From a bacterium (lineage in GTDB: Bacteria > Actinomycetota > Acidimicrobiia > UBA5794 > ZC4RG35), in the NCBI GenBank assembly GCA_028819835.1, contig JAPPKR010000106.1, forward strand, positions 1-9,300: 9,300 nt of DNA, in the 5' to 3' direction. Positions 1-6,878 of the stretch are shown here, one piece after another (position 1 is the stretch's first letter; the number at the start of each line of letters is the position of its first letter). A model generated the notes under the pieces. The model did no database searches and was not told the origin of the DNA. It saw only the letters and a program-made list of their open reading frames with translations. Both the position numbers and the translations under genes were made by a program.

Positions 1-93
1 GGCCTCGAGGAAATGAGAAGAGCGCGGGACGAAATCGAGCGGCAGGTGTGGGAATTGATGATCAACTTGAACATCGAGCCGCGAAAATTATGA
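1..93 (+). CDS. C-terminal end of a truncated gene, possibly low-molecular-weight phosphatase / ArsC-type protein
   Basis: Frame 1 is open from the left edge to a TGA at 91-93, giving 30 codons that end in INLNIEPRKL. The segment is a charged amphipathic helix (RRARDEIERQVWELM) of the kind that closes low-molecular-weight protein tyrosine phosphatases and the related ArsC arsenate reductases, whose last helix often reads like RDEIxxRVxxL. The catalytic P-loop would lie outside the window, so this assignment is a resemblance only. The stop is followed by about 100 bases of AT-richer sequence before the sigma factor gene, so the two are probably separate transcription units. It could equally be the tail of an unrelated helical protein. 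Confidence 0.4.
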   Translation, partial: GLEEMRRARDEIERQVWELMINLNIEPRKL

Positions 94-102
94 AATAGGG
101 GG

Positions 103-131
103 TTACCGATTTAGGGTTTTGGTGGCATAGT
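103..131 (+). promoter_or_regulatory. Candidate sigma-70-type promoter for the sigma factor gene
   Basis: TTACCG (103-108) and CATAGT (126-131) are separated by 17 bases. They match the TTGACA and TATAAT consensus at 3 and 4 of 6 positions. They lie in the most AT-rich stretch of the left end, directly after the stop of the upstream gene. A start near 138 would give a leader of about 54 bases containing the hairpin at 143-165. The match is weak and was chosen partly for its position. Confidence 0.3.
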
Positions 132-142
132 TAAAGAAAGAC

Positions 143-165
143 GCCTGTTTCTTCTAGAAACACGC
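143..165 (+). repeat. Inverted repeat (hairpin) in the leader of the sigma factor gene
   Basis: TGTTTCT (146-152) and AGAAACA (156-162) are perfect 7-base complements around a TCT loop. After one C/C mismatch, two further G-C pairs (143-144 with 164-165) extend the stem. It sits between the candidate promoter and the TTG start at 192. It could be an operator dyad or an RNA hairpin in the 5' leader. On the plus strand no T-run follows. On the minus strand a T-rich stretch does follow, but no minus-strand gene lies nearby to be terminated. Confidence 0.5.
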
Positions 166-191
166 ACTGGACAAGCGAGAGAAACTCGGCT

Positions 192-1190
192 TTGGTATCA
201 CGATCAACCCTGAAGAAGTCCGGCACGGACGGTAGAACGGAACGGCGGGTGCGCATCACCGACCAGATAACGGACGAGCGCGGTCGGCTCACCTCCGATC
301 TGGTTGCCCAGTACCTGTCGGCTATCAGTGAGACCGACCTGTTGGACGCCCAACAGGAGGTGGAGTTGGCGCAGCTGATGGAGGCGGGTCGGCAGGCAGA
401 GACCAAGCTGGAAGAAGGCGAGTACGAGACCTCTTCCGGCAAGAGGAGCCTGGAGAGGCAGAAGCGGCGGGGGGCGGCGGCGAAGAACCAGTTCGTGCAG
501 GCCAACCTGCGGCTGGTGGTGCACAACGCCCGTCGCTACCAGGGCGTGAGGGGAATCGACTTCTTGGATCTGGTGCAGGAGGGGAACCTGGGCCTGATCC
601 GGGCGGTGGAGAAATTCGACTGGCGCAAGGGATTCAAGTTCTCCACCTACGCCACCTGGTGGATAAAGCAGGCCATCACCCGCGCCATAGCCGACAAGTC
701 CCGTACCGTCAGGATCCCCGCCCATCTGCACGACACCTTGGCCAAGGTGCGGCTGGCACAGGGAATCCTGAAAGGAAAGCTCGGGCGCCTGCCCAATCCC
801 GATGAGATATCCCGGGAGACGGGCATACGCATAGACCACGTGGAACAGGCCTTGGTGCTGTCCGATACCGTTTCCCTCGAGGAGCCGGTGGGAGAAGACG
901 GAGCGCAGCGGGGCGATTTCATCGAGGACGGCGACGCCGATGATCCCGAGGCGATCGCCGAGGCCACCAGCGTGGCGATCGCCATGCGCAACTCCATCAA
1001 GAAGCTTCCCGATCGGGAGCGAAAGATCATGGAACTGCGGTACGGCCTGGAGGACGGGATTCCCAAGGGACTGGATGAGATCGGCAGCCACTTCCAACTG
1101 ACCCGGGAGCGGATCCGCCAGCTGGAGAAGTTGGCGCTGTGCAGGTTGCGGCATCCTTCCTACGGGATCCGCCAGCAGGACCTGATCTAG
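192..1190 (+). CDS. RNA polymerase sigma factor, sigma-70 family (RpoD/SigA-SigB type)
   Basis: This 332-residue protein directs core RNA polymerase to promoters. Region 1.2 covers about residues 34-70. Region 2 covers 103-176, with [26 protein letters not shown] and [20 protein letters not shown]160 and T163 lie in the part that reads the -10 element. Region 3 follows at about 182-258. Region 4 is at 267-322, with the helix-turn-helix [19 protein letters not shown] that contacts the -35 element. These regions closely match primary and group 2 sigma factors, so canonical -10/-35 promoters are expected. The long region 1.1 of large primary sigmas is missing, and the length is close to mycobacterial SigB, so a group 2 or short primary sigma fits best. 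The start is TTG with a weak GAGAGA-like ribosome site; the frame has no ATG, GTG or other TTG between the stop at 132-134 and this codon. GTG at 249 is the next alternative. No anti-sigma gene is adjacent. Confidence 0.93.
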   Translation: MVSRSTLKKSGTDGRTERRVRITDQITDERGRLTSDLVAQYLSAISETDLLDAQQEVELAQLMEAGRQAETKLEEGEYETSSGKRSLERQKRRGAAAKNQFVQANLRLVVHNARRYQGVRGIDFLDLVQEGNLGLIRAVEKFDWRKGFKFSTYATWWIKQAITRAIADKSRTVRIPAHLHDTLAKVRLAQGILKGKLGRLPNPDEISRETGIRIDHVEQALVLSDTVSLEEPVGEDGAQRGDFIEDGDADDPEAIAEATSVAIAMRNSIKKLPDRERKIMELRYGLEDGIPKGLDEIGSHFQLTRERIRQLEKLALCRLRHPSYGIRQQDLI

Positions 1191-1198
1191 GAATCCCC

Positions 1199-1220
1199 GG
1201 GAGGCGCAGGACCGCCTTCT
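1199..1220 (+). terminator. Possible terminator hairpin after the sigma factor gene
   Basis: GGGAGGCG (1199-1206) pairs with CGCCTTCT (1213-1220) over 8 base pairs, two of them G-U, around a 6-base loop (CAGGAC). It begins 9 bases after the sigma stop codon, where a terminator would be expected. No T-run follows, so if it works it is of the U-poor kind proposed for high-GC actinobacteria. It may instead only protect the 3' end or have no role. Confidence 0.4.
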
Positions 1221-1293
1221 AAGGTAGGGGAGGGCAAGCGACCGTTTGTCTCTAGCTTGTGACGGGCCATTGAGGTTTAGATGTGAGACCGCT

Positions 1294-2649
1294 TTGTTAG
1301 GGAAAGGTTCCCGACTACGGTCCGCGACCGGAATTCTACTGATGGCGGGAGTTATGCTCCTCATGGCCGCACCGGCGATCGGCCAGTCCTCGGAGACGGT
1401 CGGCACCAGGTTGCGCCACCAGAACGAGGAGGGGGAGCGGGTGCCGGTGGAGGGAGTGGTCATCTCTGTCACCACCACCGACGGTTCCGAGGTCGGGGAG
1501 GGCGCCACCGACTCCGAGGGGGTCTTCGCGGTGCCGGTGCCCGGACCCGGTGTGTACCTGGTGACGATCGACGTCAACACGCTCCCGGCCGGGATCCGGT
1601 TGCGGGAGCCGGACCGAACCACGGTCGAGGTGGAGGTGTTGGAGTCCCGGGACGGAAGGGCGATCTTCTCCCTGATCAGCGGGGATGCAGAGCCCATGGA
1701 GGAGAGTGGCGGGGTCTCGGTGCGGAGGGTGGCGCAACTCACCACCGAGGGGGTGAAGCTGGGTCTGTTCCTGGGCATGGCCGCCATCGGCCTCTCCCTG
1801 GTATTCGGCACCACCGGGCTGGTCAACTTCGCCCACGGGGAGATGGTCACATGGGGAATGCTCTCCGCGTACTTCTTCAACTACTTCGGATTGGCGGGGG
1901 TCTTCGGGTTCATGGCCGGGTGGTGGCCGCCGCTCGGAGAGGGGGTCAACCTCATCTTCGCGGCGATTCTGGCGGTGATAGTCGGTGGGGCCACCGGGTA
2001 CCTGATGGACCGGTGGGTGTTCCGGCCCCTGCGGACCCGGGGCGTCAGCCTCATCGCGCAGATGGTGGTGACCATCGGGCTTTCCATTCTGGCTCGATAC
2101 CTGTTCCTCTTCGTCTTCGGGGGGAACCTCAGATTCTTCAGGGACTACTCGGCCCAGAGCGCCCTGCAGATCTGGATCATCGAGATAACCCCCAAGGACC
2201 TGATCACCGTGATCCTGTCGGTCCTGATCCTGATCGGGGTGGGGTTCTTCCTTCAGCGGACTCAAACCGGAAAGGCCATGCGGGCCGTGGCGGACAACCG
2301 GGACCTGGCCGAGTCGTCTGGAATCAACGTCCAGCGGGTCATCAGAATCGTGTGGATAGGAGCGGGAGCGCTGGCCGGGCTGGGAGGGGTGTTCATCGGA
2401 CTGGCCGAGCAGCTGAGCTGGCTGATCGGCTTCCGGATGTTGCTCTTGATCTTCGCCGGGGTGGTGCTGGGGGGCCTGGGCACCGCGTACGGCGCCCTCC
2501 TGGGATGCCTGCTGGTGGGCATAGGCATCCAACTCTCCACCCTGTTCATCCCGGTTGAACTGAAGAACATCGGCGCCTTGGTGGTGTTGGCCCTGGTGTT
2601 GGTGGTGCGTCCCCAGGGCATTCTCGGCAGGAGGGAGAGGTTCGGATAG
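1294..2649 (+). CDS. livH: Branched-chain amino-acid-type ABC transporter permease LivH with an N-terminal extracytoplasmic domain
   Basis: LivH is one of the two membrane subunits of HAAT-family importers. From TTG 1294 the product is 451 residues, against about 308 for E. coli LivH. Residues 1-31 look like a signal peptide: K4, R7 and R9, then GILLMAGVMLLMAAPA, then AIGQ. Residues 32-129 resemble a carboxypeptidase-regulatory/SdrB-like beta-sandwich (VPVEGVVISV, ATDSEGVFAVPVPGPGVYLV, NTLPAGI). A short acidic, Gly/Ser-containing linker follows. The permease begins near residue 147 with the LivH hallmarks GLVNFAHGEM, MRAVADNRDLAESSGIN and VVLGGLGTAYGALLG, and ends RPQGILGRRERFG. TTG 1246 is an in-frame alternative with a better ribosome site (AGGGGAGGG, about 12 bases away), but it would add 16 residues with two cysteines ahead of an already complete signal peptide. 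First gene of livHMGF, 2 bases before livM. The permease call is very sure; the N-terminal domain call is moderate. Confidence 0.93.
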   Translation: MLGKGSRLRSATGILLMAGVMLLMAAPAIGQSSETVGTRLRHQNEEGERVPVEGVVISVTTTDGSEVGEGATDSEGVFAVPVPGPGVYLVTIDVNTLPAGIRLREPDRTTVEVEVLESRDGRAIFSLISGDAEPMEESGGVSVRRVAQLTTEGVKLGLFLGMAAIGLSLVFGTTGLVNFAHGEMVTWGMLSAYFFNYFGLAGVFGFMAGWWPPLGEGVNLIFAAILAVIVGGATGYLMDRWVFRPLRTRGVSLIAQMVVTIGLSILARYLFLFVFGGNLRFFRDYSAQSALQIWIIEITPKDLITVILSVLILIGVGFFLQRTQTGKAMRAVADNRDLAESSGINVQRVIRIVWIGAGALAGLGGVFIGLAEQLSWLIGFRMLLLIFAGVVLGGLGTAYGALLGCLLVGIGIQLSTLFIPVELKNIGALVVLALVLVVRPQGILGRRERFG

Positions 2650-2651
2650 CC

Positions 2652-3662
2652 ATGACTCTGGCGGCGATCGACTGGGGATTCATCCTGATCCAGACGGTGG
2701 AGACATCCCTGGGCCTGGAGGCGGCGGTGTATGCGCTGGCGGCGGTGGGGCTTAACGTTCACTTCGGCTACGCGGGGTTGCTCAACTTCGGACAGGTCGG
2801 ATTCGTGGCCATGGGCGCCTACGGGATGGGACTGTCGGTCACCCTGTGGAGTTTGAACCCCTTCCTGGCATTGCTGGTGGGAATGGGCTTCGCAACCGTG
2901 TTCGCCCTCATTCTTGGGGTCCCGACCCTGCGCCTCCGCGGTGACTATCTCGCGATAGTCACGATCGCCGCGGCGGAGATCGTCCGCCTCCTGGCCCGTT
3001 CCACGACCCTGGGGGAGATCACCCGCGGGGCGGAGGGGCTCCACGGCTTCATCGGGCCCTTCCGGGAGTTGAACCCCTTCGATCCAGGCTCCGAGTACGG
3101 GATCGGCCCCGTCCAGTTCCCCGGCAACCAGTTCTTTGCCATCGTGGTGGGCTGGGCAATAACCGCGGTGGCTCTGCTGGTGATCTGGCAGTTGATGCGC
3201 AGTCCCTGGGGGAGGGTGGTCAAGGCCATCCGCGAAGACGAGGACGCCGCCCGGGCGCTCGGCAAGAACGCCTACTGGTACAAGTTGCAGGCCCTCATCC
3301 TGGGCGGGGTGATCGGGGGGCTGGCAGGCATGGTGCAGGCGCTGGGGAAGGCCACGATCCAGCCCGACTCCTTCGTGCCGGCCTACACCTTCTTCTTCTG
3401 GACGGTGCTGATCCTGGGCGGGGTGGGGCGGATCTGGTCTCCGGTGGTGGGCGCCATGATCTTCTGGGCGATGCTCACCTTCTTCCAGGGAACCCTCACC
3501 GCCATGGTGAACGAGGGATTGATTCCCACCGCCCTGATGGACACCAGCCAGGTGAGCCAGATCAGATTCATGCTGGTGGGGGTGGGGCTGGCCCTCCTGA
3601 TGGTCTTCCGACCGCAGGGCATCTTCGGATCGCGAGAGGAGATGATGCTCGATGTCAGATAG
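2652..3662 (+). CDS. livM: Branched-chain amino-acid-type ABC transporter permease LivM
   Basis: This is the second membrane subunit of the importer and pairs with LivH to form the translocation path. The 336-residue protein is mostly hydrophobic with about eight or more membrane segments. It carries the LivM signatures GYAGLLNFGQVGFVAMGAYG (residues 39-58), LRLRGDYLAIVTIAAAEIVR (93-112) and the cytoplasmic coupling stretch GRVVKAIREDEDAARALGKN (187-206), and it ends with FRPQGIFGSRE. The ATG start lies 2 bases after the livH stop and is preceded by a strong ribosome site, AGGAGGGAGAGG (2629-2640). Unlike E. coli LivM (about 425 residues) it lacks a long N-terminal part, which is normal for many bacterial LivM proteins. 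Its 3' end overlaps livG by 11 bases, so translation of the two is probably coupled. Confidence 0.96.
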   Translation: MTLAAIDWGFILIQTVETSLGLEAAVYALAAVGLNVHFGYAGLLNFGQVGFVAMGAYGMGLSVTLWSLNPFLALLVGMGFATVFALILGVPTLRLRGDYLAIVTIAAAEIVRLLARSTTLGEITRGAEGLHGFIGPFRELNPFDPGSEYGIGPVQFPGNQFFAIVVGWAITAVALLVIWQLMRSPWGRVVKAIREDEDAARALGKNAYWYKLQALILGGVIGGLAGMVQALGKATIQPDSFVPAYTFFFWTVLILGGVGRIWSPVVGAMIFWAMLTFFQGTLTAMVNEGLIPTALMDTSQVSQIRFMLVGVGLALLMVFRPQGIFGSREEMMLDVR

Positions 3663-4569
3663 CAACGTCCTCTCGCGGCAGTGGGGAAGGGTCCGGCGCC
3701 GCGACGAGTTCGAACCCGATCTGGGATGGGTGCTTGACGAGTCCCGCAGAAAGTGGATGGCGGAGCACACTTCGGGGGTGACAAAACCCGATCCCGCGCT
3801 GGTGATCAAGAACCTGCGCCGGACCTTCGGGGGCCTCACCGCGGTGGACGTGGATCATCTGGAGATCCAGCGGGGGGTCATAACCGCCCTGATTGGTCCC
3901 AACGGTGCGGGCAAGACCACCCTCTTCAACCTGCTAACCGGCTTCGACCGCCCCGATTCGGGGTCGGTGCTCTTCGACGGGCGGGACATCGAACGGATGC
4001 GCTCGCATGTCCGGGCCCGGAAGGGAATGGTGCGCACCTTCCAACTCACCAAGGCCCTGACCAAGCTCTCTGTGTTGGAGAACATGAAGCTGGGCGCCAA
4101 GGGCCAGGTCGGGGAGGGATTCGCCCGTTCGCTGGTCCCTCCGTTATGGCGGGCCCAGGAGCGGGCCATCGAAGAGCGGGCCATGGAACTCCTGGAGAGG
4201 TTCTCCCTGGCTCACATGGCGTCGGAATACGCCGGCACCCTGTCGGGCGGCCAGCGCAAACTCCTGGAGATGGCCCGGGCCCTGATGTCCCGGCCGGCGG
4301 TGGTGATGCTGGACGAGCCGATTGCCGGGGTCAACCCGGCCCTCACCCAATCTCTGCTGGAGCATGTAAGGGAGTTGCCCATCGAGGGCATGACCGTGAT
4401 CTTCGTGGAGCATGACATGGACGTGGTCTGGGACATCTCCGACTGGGTCGTGGTAATGGCGGAGGGAAGGGTGATCGCCGAGGGCCTGGCCGAGGACATC
4501 GGAAAGAACCGGGCCGTGATCGACGCCTATCTCGGTTCCGGAGATGACAACAACGGGGAAGCCCCATGA
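3652..4569 (+). CDS. livG: Branched-chain amino-acid-type ABC transporter ATP-binding protein LivG, with N-terminal extension
   Basis: This cytoplasmic ATPase energises the LivHM channel together with LivF. Visible motifs: Walker A GPNGAGKTT (82-90), Q-loop Q131 in RTFQLT, ABC signature LSGGQ (197-201), Walker B VVMLDEP with catalytic E222, and H-loop H254 in VEHDMD. The C-terminus VIAEGLAEDI..AVIDAYLG is the LivG tail that docks to the permease. The product is 305 residues, against about 255 for E. coli LivG. The extra length is an N-terminal extension of about 46 residues, charged and with two tryptophan-containing stretches, before the usual beginning ALVIKNLRRTFGG. The ATG at 3652 overlaps the livM stop and has AGAGGAG upstream. 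ATG 3757 (Met36) would remove most of the extension but has a poorer ribosome site. The reading frame stays open through the extension, which supports the longer form. Confidence 0.95.
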   Translation: MSDSNVLSRQWGRVRRRDEFEPDLGWVLDESRRKWMAEHTSGVTKPDPALVIKNLRRTFGGLTAVDVDHLEIQRGVITALIGPNGAGKTTLFNLLTGFDRPDSGSVLFDGRDIERMRSHVRARKGMVRTFQLTKALTKLSVLENMKLGAKGQVGEGFARSLVPPLWRAQERAIEERAMELLERFSLAHMASEYAGTLSGGQRKLLEMARALMSRPAVVMLDEPIAGVNPALTQSLLEHVRELPIEGMTVIFVEHDMDVVWDISDWVVVMAEGRVIAEGLAEDIGKNRAVIDAYLGSGDDNNGEAP

Positions 4570-5312
4570 TCGAGCAGAAGGATTCCCGACAGGCCCTGGT
4601 CGAATTACGCAAGGTGGTGGCCGGCTACCTGCCGGGTGTGGACATTCTCAGGGAGGTCGACATGGTTCTCCACCCGGGGGAGATGATCGGGATCATCGGT
4701 CCCAACGGAGCGGGCAAGTCAACTCTGCTGAAAGCCCTCTTCGGCTTGCTGGAGGTGCGCTCGGGAGACGTGATCTACAAGGGGGAGTCCATCACCGGCG
4801 TCGGGGCCCACGAGTTGGTGGCCAGGGGCGTCGGCTACGTTCCTCAACTCAACAACGTCTTCTCTGCGCTGACGGTGATGGAGAACCTGGAGATGGGGGT
4901 GTACCTGGAGCCGAAGAAAGCCCCCGAACGCATGGAGAGGGTGGTCGAGTTGTTCCCGAGGTTGGGGGAGCGTCTCGGCCAGAGAGCCGGGCTCCTGTCA
5001 GGCGGTGAGCGCCAGATGCTGGCCATGGGACGCGCCCTGATGATGGACCCCGAAGTGCTGCTGCTGGACGAGCCCTCGGCGGGTCTCTCCCCGATGCTCC
5101 AGGACCAGGTCTTCGCCCGGGCCAGGGATATCAACCGCTCCGGGGTGGCGGTGATCATGGTCGAGCAGAACGCTCGGCGCTGTCTTCAGATCTGTCATCG
5201 GGGCTACGTTCTGGACCACGGTCGCAACGCCTACACCGGAACCGGACAGGGCCTGCTGAGAGATCCGAAGGTGATCGAACTCTATTTGGGCACTTTGGCG
5301 CGCGGAGACTGA
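4566..5312 (+). CDS. livF: Branched-chain amino-acid-type ABC transporter ATP-binding protein LivF
   Basis: This second ATPase subunit forms a heterodimer with LivG. The 248 residues match the usual family length (about 237). Motifs: Walker A GPNGAGKST (45-53), Q-loop Q94 in YVPQLNNVF, ABC signature LSGGE (144-148), Walker B VLLLDEP with E169, and D-loop SAGLSP. The H-loop histidine is replaced by glutamine (VEQNA, Q201). This is typical of LivF and not damage, and it fits an ATPase pair with one catalytically stronger site formed by LivG. The tail RGYVLDHGRNAYTGTG..LGTLARGD is characteristic. The start overlaps the livG stop as ATGA, with GGGGAAG just upstream, indicating coupled translation. 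Last gene of the plus-strand operon, followed by a strong hairpin. Confidence 0.96.
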   Translation: MIEQKDSRQALVELRKVVAGYLPGVDILREVDMVLHPGEMIGIIGPNGAGKSTLLKALFGLLEVRSGDVIYKGESITGVGAHELVARGVGYVPQLNNVFSALTVMENLEMGVYLEPKKAPERMERVVELFPRLGERLGQRAGLLSGGERQMLAMGRALMMDPEVLLLDEPSAGLSPMLQDQVFARARDINRSGVAVIMVEQNARRCLQICHRGYVLDHGRNAYTGTGQGLLRDPKVIELYLGTLARGD

Positions 5313-5325
5313 CCTACAGGTTCGA

Positions 5326-5358
5326 AAGTGGGGGCCGCCTCGACGCCAGCCCCCACTT
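5326..5358. terminator. Hairpin between convergent livF and livK, likely bidirectional terminator
   Basis: AAGTGGGGGC (5326-5335) and GCCCCCACTT (5349-5358) form a perfect 10-base-pair, G+C-rich stem with a 13-base loop. The hairpin lies between the livF stop (5310-5312) and the minus-strand livK stop (5378-5380), in the only non-coding gap between the two operons. The A-T pairs at the base and the convergent setting suggest it ends transcription from both sides. Only short, broken T-runs follow on either strand, so efficiency is uncertain. Confidence 0.7.
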
Positions 5359-5377
5359 CGCGGTTTCATAGTTCGCC

Positions 5378-6712
5378 TTACCCGCCTGCGAAAACGTATT
5401 CGTCGAGTGTCGAGTCGGGTTTGCCGCCGCCGCTGTAGGTGGCGATGCGGAAGCTGGCTGCAGCCGGTTCGCCGGCTTCCACGAACTCGTAGGGTCCGCC
5501 TGCCCCGTCATAGTCGGGATCGCCACCGCTCTCGATGATGTCCTTGCACTCGGCGAAACTGGTGCACTTGGTTCCCCCGCGAGTCACGTCGTTGATCTCC
5601 CCAGCGATCTGCACCGGGTCGTCGGACTGGGCTACCAGCGCGGCCAGAGCCACGATGATGATGGCGTCATAGGTCTCCGCGCCGTAGGAGTAGATCTCTT
5701 GGAGACCGCCCTCGTAGGCGCCGTCCAACCGGGAGGTGAAGTCGGCGATGGAGCTCAGATCAACCGAAGGCTCGGTACCGCGCATACCCGTGATGATCGA
5801 GGGATCCGAAAGCTCGATTCCGATGCCGGCGATGTTCCCGTCAACTCCGTACACGTTGGTGGCCGAAGTCGGACCGATGCCCCGCTCGTGCATGGTGACC
5901 AGGATTGTTGCCGATTCCTGGAAGCCGATCACCACGATCGCGTCGGGACTCACCGCCGCCAACTGGTCCACCTCCGCGTCGAAATTGTCGGTGCCGGGCG
6001 CGTAGGCGATGAACGGATCAACCGCTCCGCCCAAGCCCTCGAAGTTCTCGCGGAAAGAGTCGGCCAAGCCCTGCCCGTAGGACTCCTGCCGGTAGATCAC
6101 GCCGGCGATCTCGTTGCCCTCCGAGGCCACCAGGTCCGCCAGGACCTTGCCCTGCAGCAGGTCGGATGGAGCGGTACGGAAGTAGAGGCCGTTGTCGTCA
6201 TAGGTCGTGAAGTCCGGAGAGGTGTTGGCCGGGGAGAAGTGGATCACGTTGTTGCCGGTGATCTTGTCGATCACCAGCTTGGAGACAGCCGAACTGGCCG
6301 CACCGATGATGGCGTCCACATCCAACGCCAGCAGCCTGTCCACCTCCGGATTGGCGATGTCCTGGTTGGTGTCGCCCGAGTCTCCCTCGTGGAGTACCAC
6401 GTCGGTGCCCAACACACCACCGGCCGCGTTGATGTCCTCAACAGCCAGCCGAGCTCCGGCGACTTCCGGCGGACCCAAGAAAGCCAAGTCACCGGTGACC
6501 GGCAACAACGTACCAATCACCAACTGGCCTTCCACACCGTCGCTCGGCGCTTCGTCGACGGGAGCCTGGGTGGTCGTGGGAGCCTGGGTGGTTGTGACCG
6601 CAGCCTCCTCGCCGTCCCCACAGGCGGTGGCCACCAGGGCAATCACCGAGACGATGGTCGCCAGCTTCAGATTCCGCCCGGTTCTGCGCATTTTCAATGC
6701 CCGTCCTTTCAT
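5378..6712 (-). CDS. livK: Branched-chain amino-acid-type ABC transporter substrate-binding lipoprotein
   Basis: This is the external receptor that delivers substrate to LivHMGF. From ATG at 6712 it has 444 residues. MKGRALKMRRTGRNLK precedes a hydrophobic stretch ending VATAC, a lipobox with lipidated Cys31. A disordered linker follows (TTTQAP twice, then VDEAPSDG). The type 1 periplasmic-binding fold starts near residue 62 with GQLVIGTLLPVTGDLAFLG and includes ARLAVEDINAAGG, the pocket-type segment GAASSAVSKL and VIHFSPANTSPDFT, the usual Peripla_BP_6 layout. Two cysteines (383 and 389, CTSFAEC) could form a disulfide. In the gene's direction AAGGAGGAGA lies upstream of 6712 at a long spacing (about 14 bases); TTG 6697 and ATG 6691 are alternatives, while an upstream ATG at 6748 would precede that ribosome site. 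The family binds varied ligands (branched-chain amino acids, amides, urea, aromatic acids), so the substrate is not proven. It is convergent with livF. Confidence 0.92.
   Translation of the reverse strand: MKGRALKMRRTGRNLKLATIVSVIALVATACGDGEEAAVTTTQAPTTTQAPVDEAPSDGVEGQLVIGTLLPVTGDLAFLGPPEVAGARLAVEDINAAGGVLGTDVVLHEGDSGDTNQDIANPEVDRLLALDVDAIIGAASSAVSKLVIDKITGNNVIHFSPANTSPDFTTYDDNGLYFRTAPSDLLQGKVLADLVASEGNEIAGVIYRQESYGQGLADSFRENFEGLGGAVDPFIAYAPGTDNFDAEVDQLAAVSPDAIVVIGFQESATILVTMHERGIGPTSATNVYGVDGNIAGIGIELSDPSIITGMRGTEPSVDLSSIADFTSRLDGAYEGGLQEIYSYGAETYDAIIIVALAALVAQSDDPVQIAGEINDVTRGGTKCTSFAECKDIIESGGDPDYDGAGGPYEFVEAGEPAAASFRIATYSGGGKPDSTLDEYVFAGG
6561..6596. repeat. Two-copy 18-base tandem repeat in the livK linker
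   Basis: GGAGCCTGGGTGGTCGTG (6561-6578) is followed directly by a copy differing at one base (6579-6596). On the coding strand the two units encode TTTQAP-TTTQAP in the linker just after the lipidated cysteine. The repeat is in frame, so gain or loss of a unit would change only linker length. Confidence 0.85.
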
Positions 6713-6780
6713 CTTTGGCGAGATGTCTCCTCCTTCACAGGTATCCACCTGAGGTCGGAAACCCTCTGCTCACTCCGCAT

Positions 6781-6819
6781 CGAATACGGGTCAGGACATG
6801 AGTCGTCCAGACACTGTCT
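6781..6819 (-). promoter_or_regulatory. Candidate livK promoter with overlapping palindrome
   Basis: On the minus strand, TGGACG (6809-6804) and TATTCG (6786-6781) are 17 bases apart and match -35 and -10 consensus at 4 and 3 of 6 positions. A perfect dyad, AGACA-C-TGTCT on the plus strand (6809-6819), abuts and shares one base with the -35 element, where a repressor or activator could bind. Transcription would begin near 6774, leaving a leader of about 60 bases before the start at 6712. Both elements are weak taken alone. The spacer between the alpha-subunit stop and livK (6713-6878) is the longest gap between full genes in this window. Confidence 0.3.
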
Positions 6820-6878
6820 CAATCTAGGTAGGTTCGCTCCCGTTCTGGGGGAGACAGAGGGATCTGCCCCTCCAACCC

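Noticed and set aside
204..1880. Long minus-strand open frame (558 codons) opposite the sigma factor and livH
   Set aside because: It lies antisense to two genes with clear family motifs, spans their intergenic gap, and its translation is low-complexity Pro/Arg/Gly/Leu-rich with no recognisable domain. It is an effect of high-GC codon usage.
192..2649. Sigma factor as a dedicated regulator of the adjacent transporter operon
   Set aside because: Its regions 2 and 4 are of the housekeeping type expected to read ordinary promoters. A hairpin separates it from livH and no distinctive shared promoter motif was seen.
2262..3839. Long minus-strand open frame (525 codons) opposite livH, livM and livG
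   Set aside because: The translation is rich in His, Gln, Pro and Arg with no membrane or enzyme motif, and it mirrors three securely identified genes. It is a shadow frame.
5160..5170. Missing H-loop histidine in LivF (VEQNA) as a sign of an inactive ATPase
   Set aside because: Glutamine at this place is the normal LivF family state, and LivG keeps the histidine. All other ATPase motifs are intact.
6846..6873. Possible terminator hairpin just downstream of the carboxylase alpha stop
   Set aside because: GGGG-AGA and TCT-CCCC can pair only with a bulge and a poor loop, and no T-run follows. It is too weak to call.
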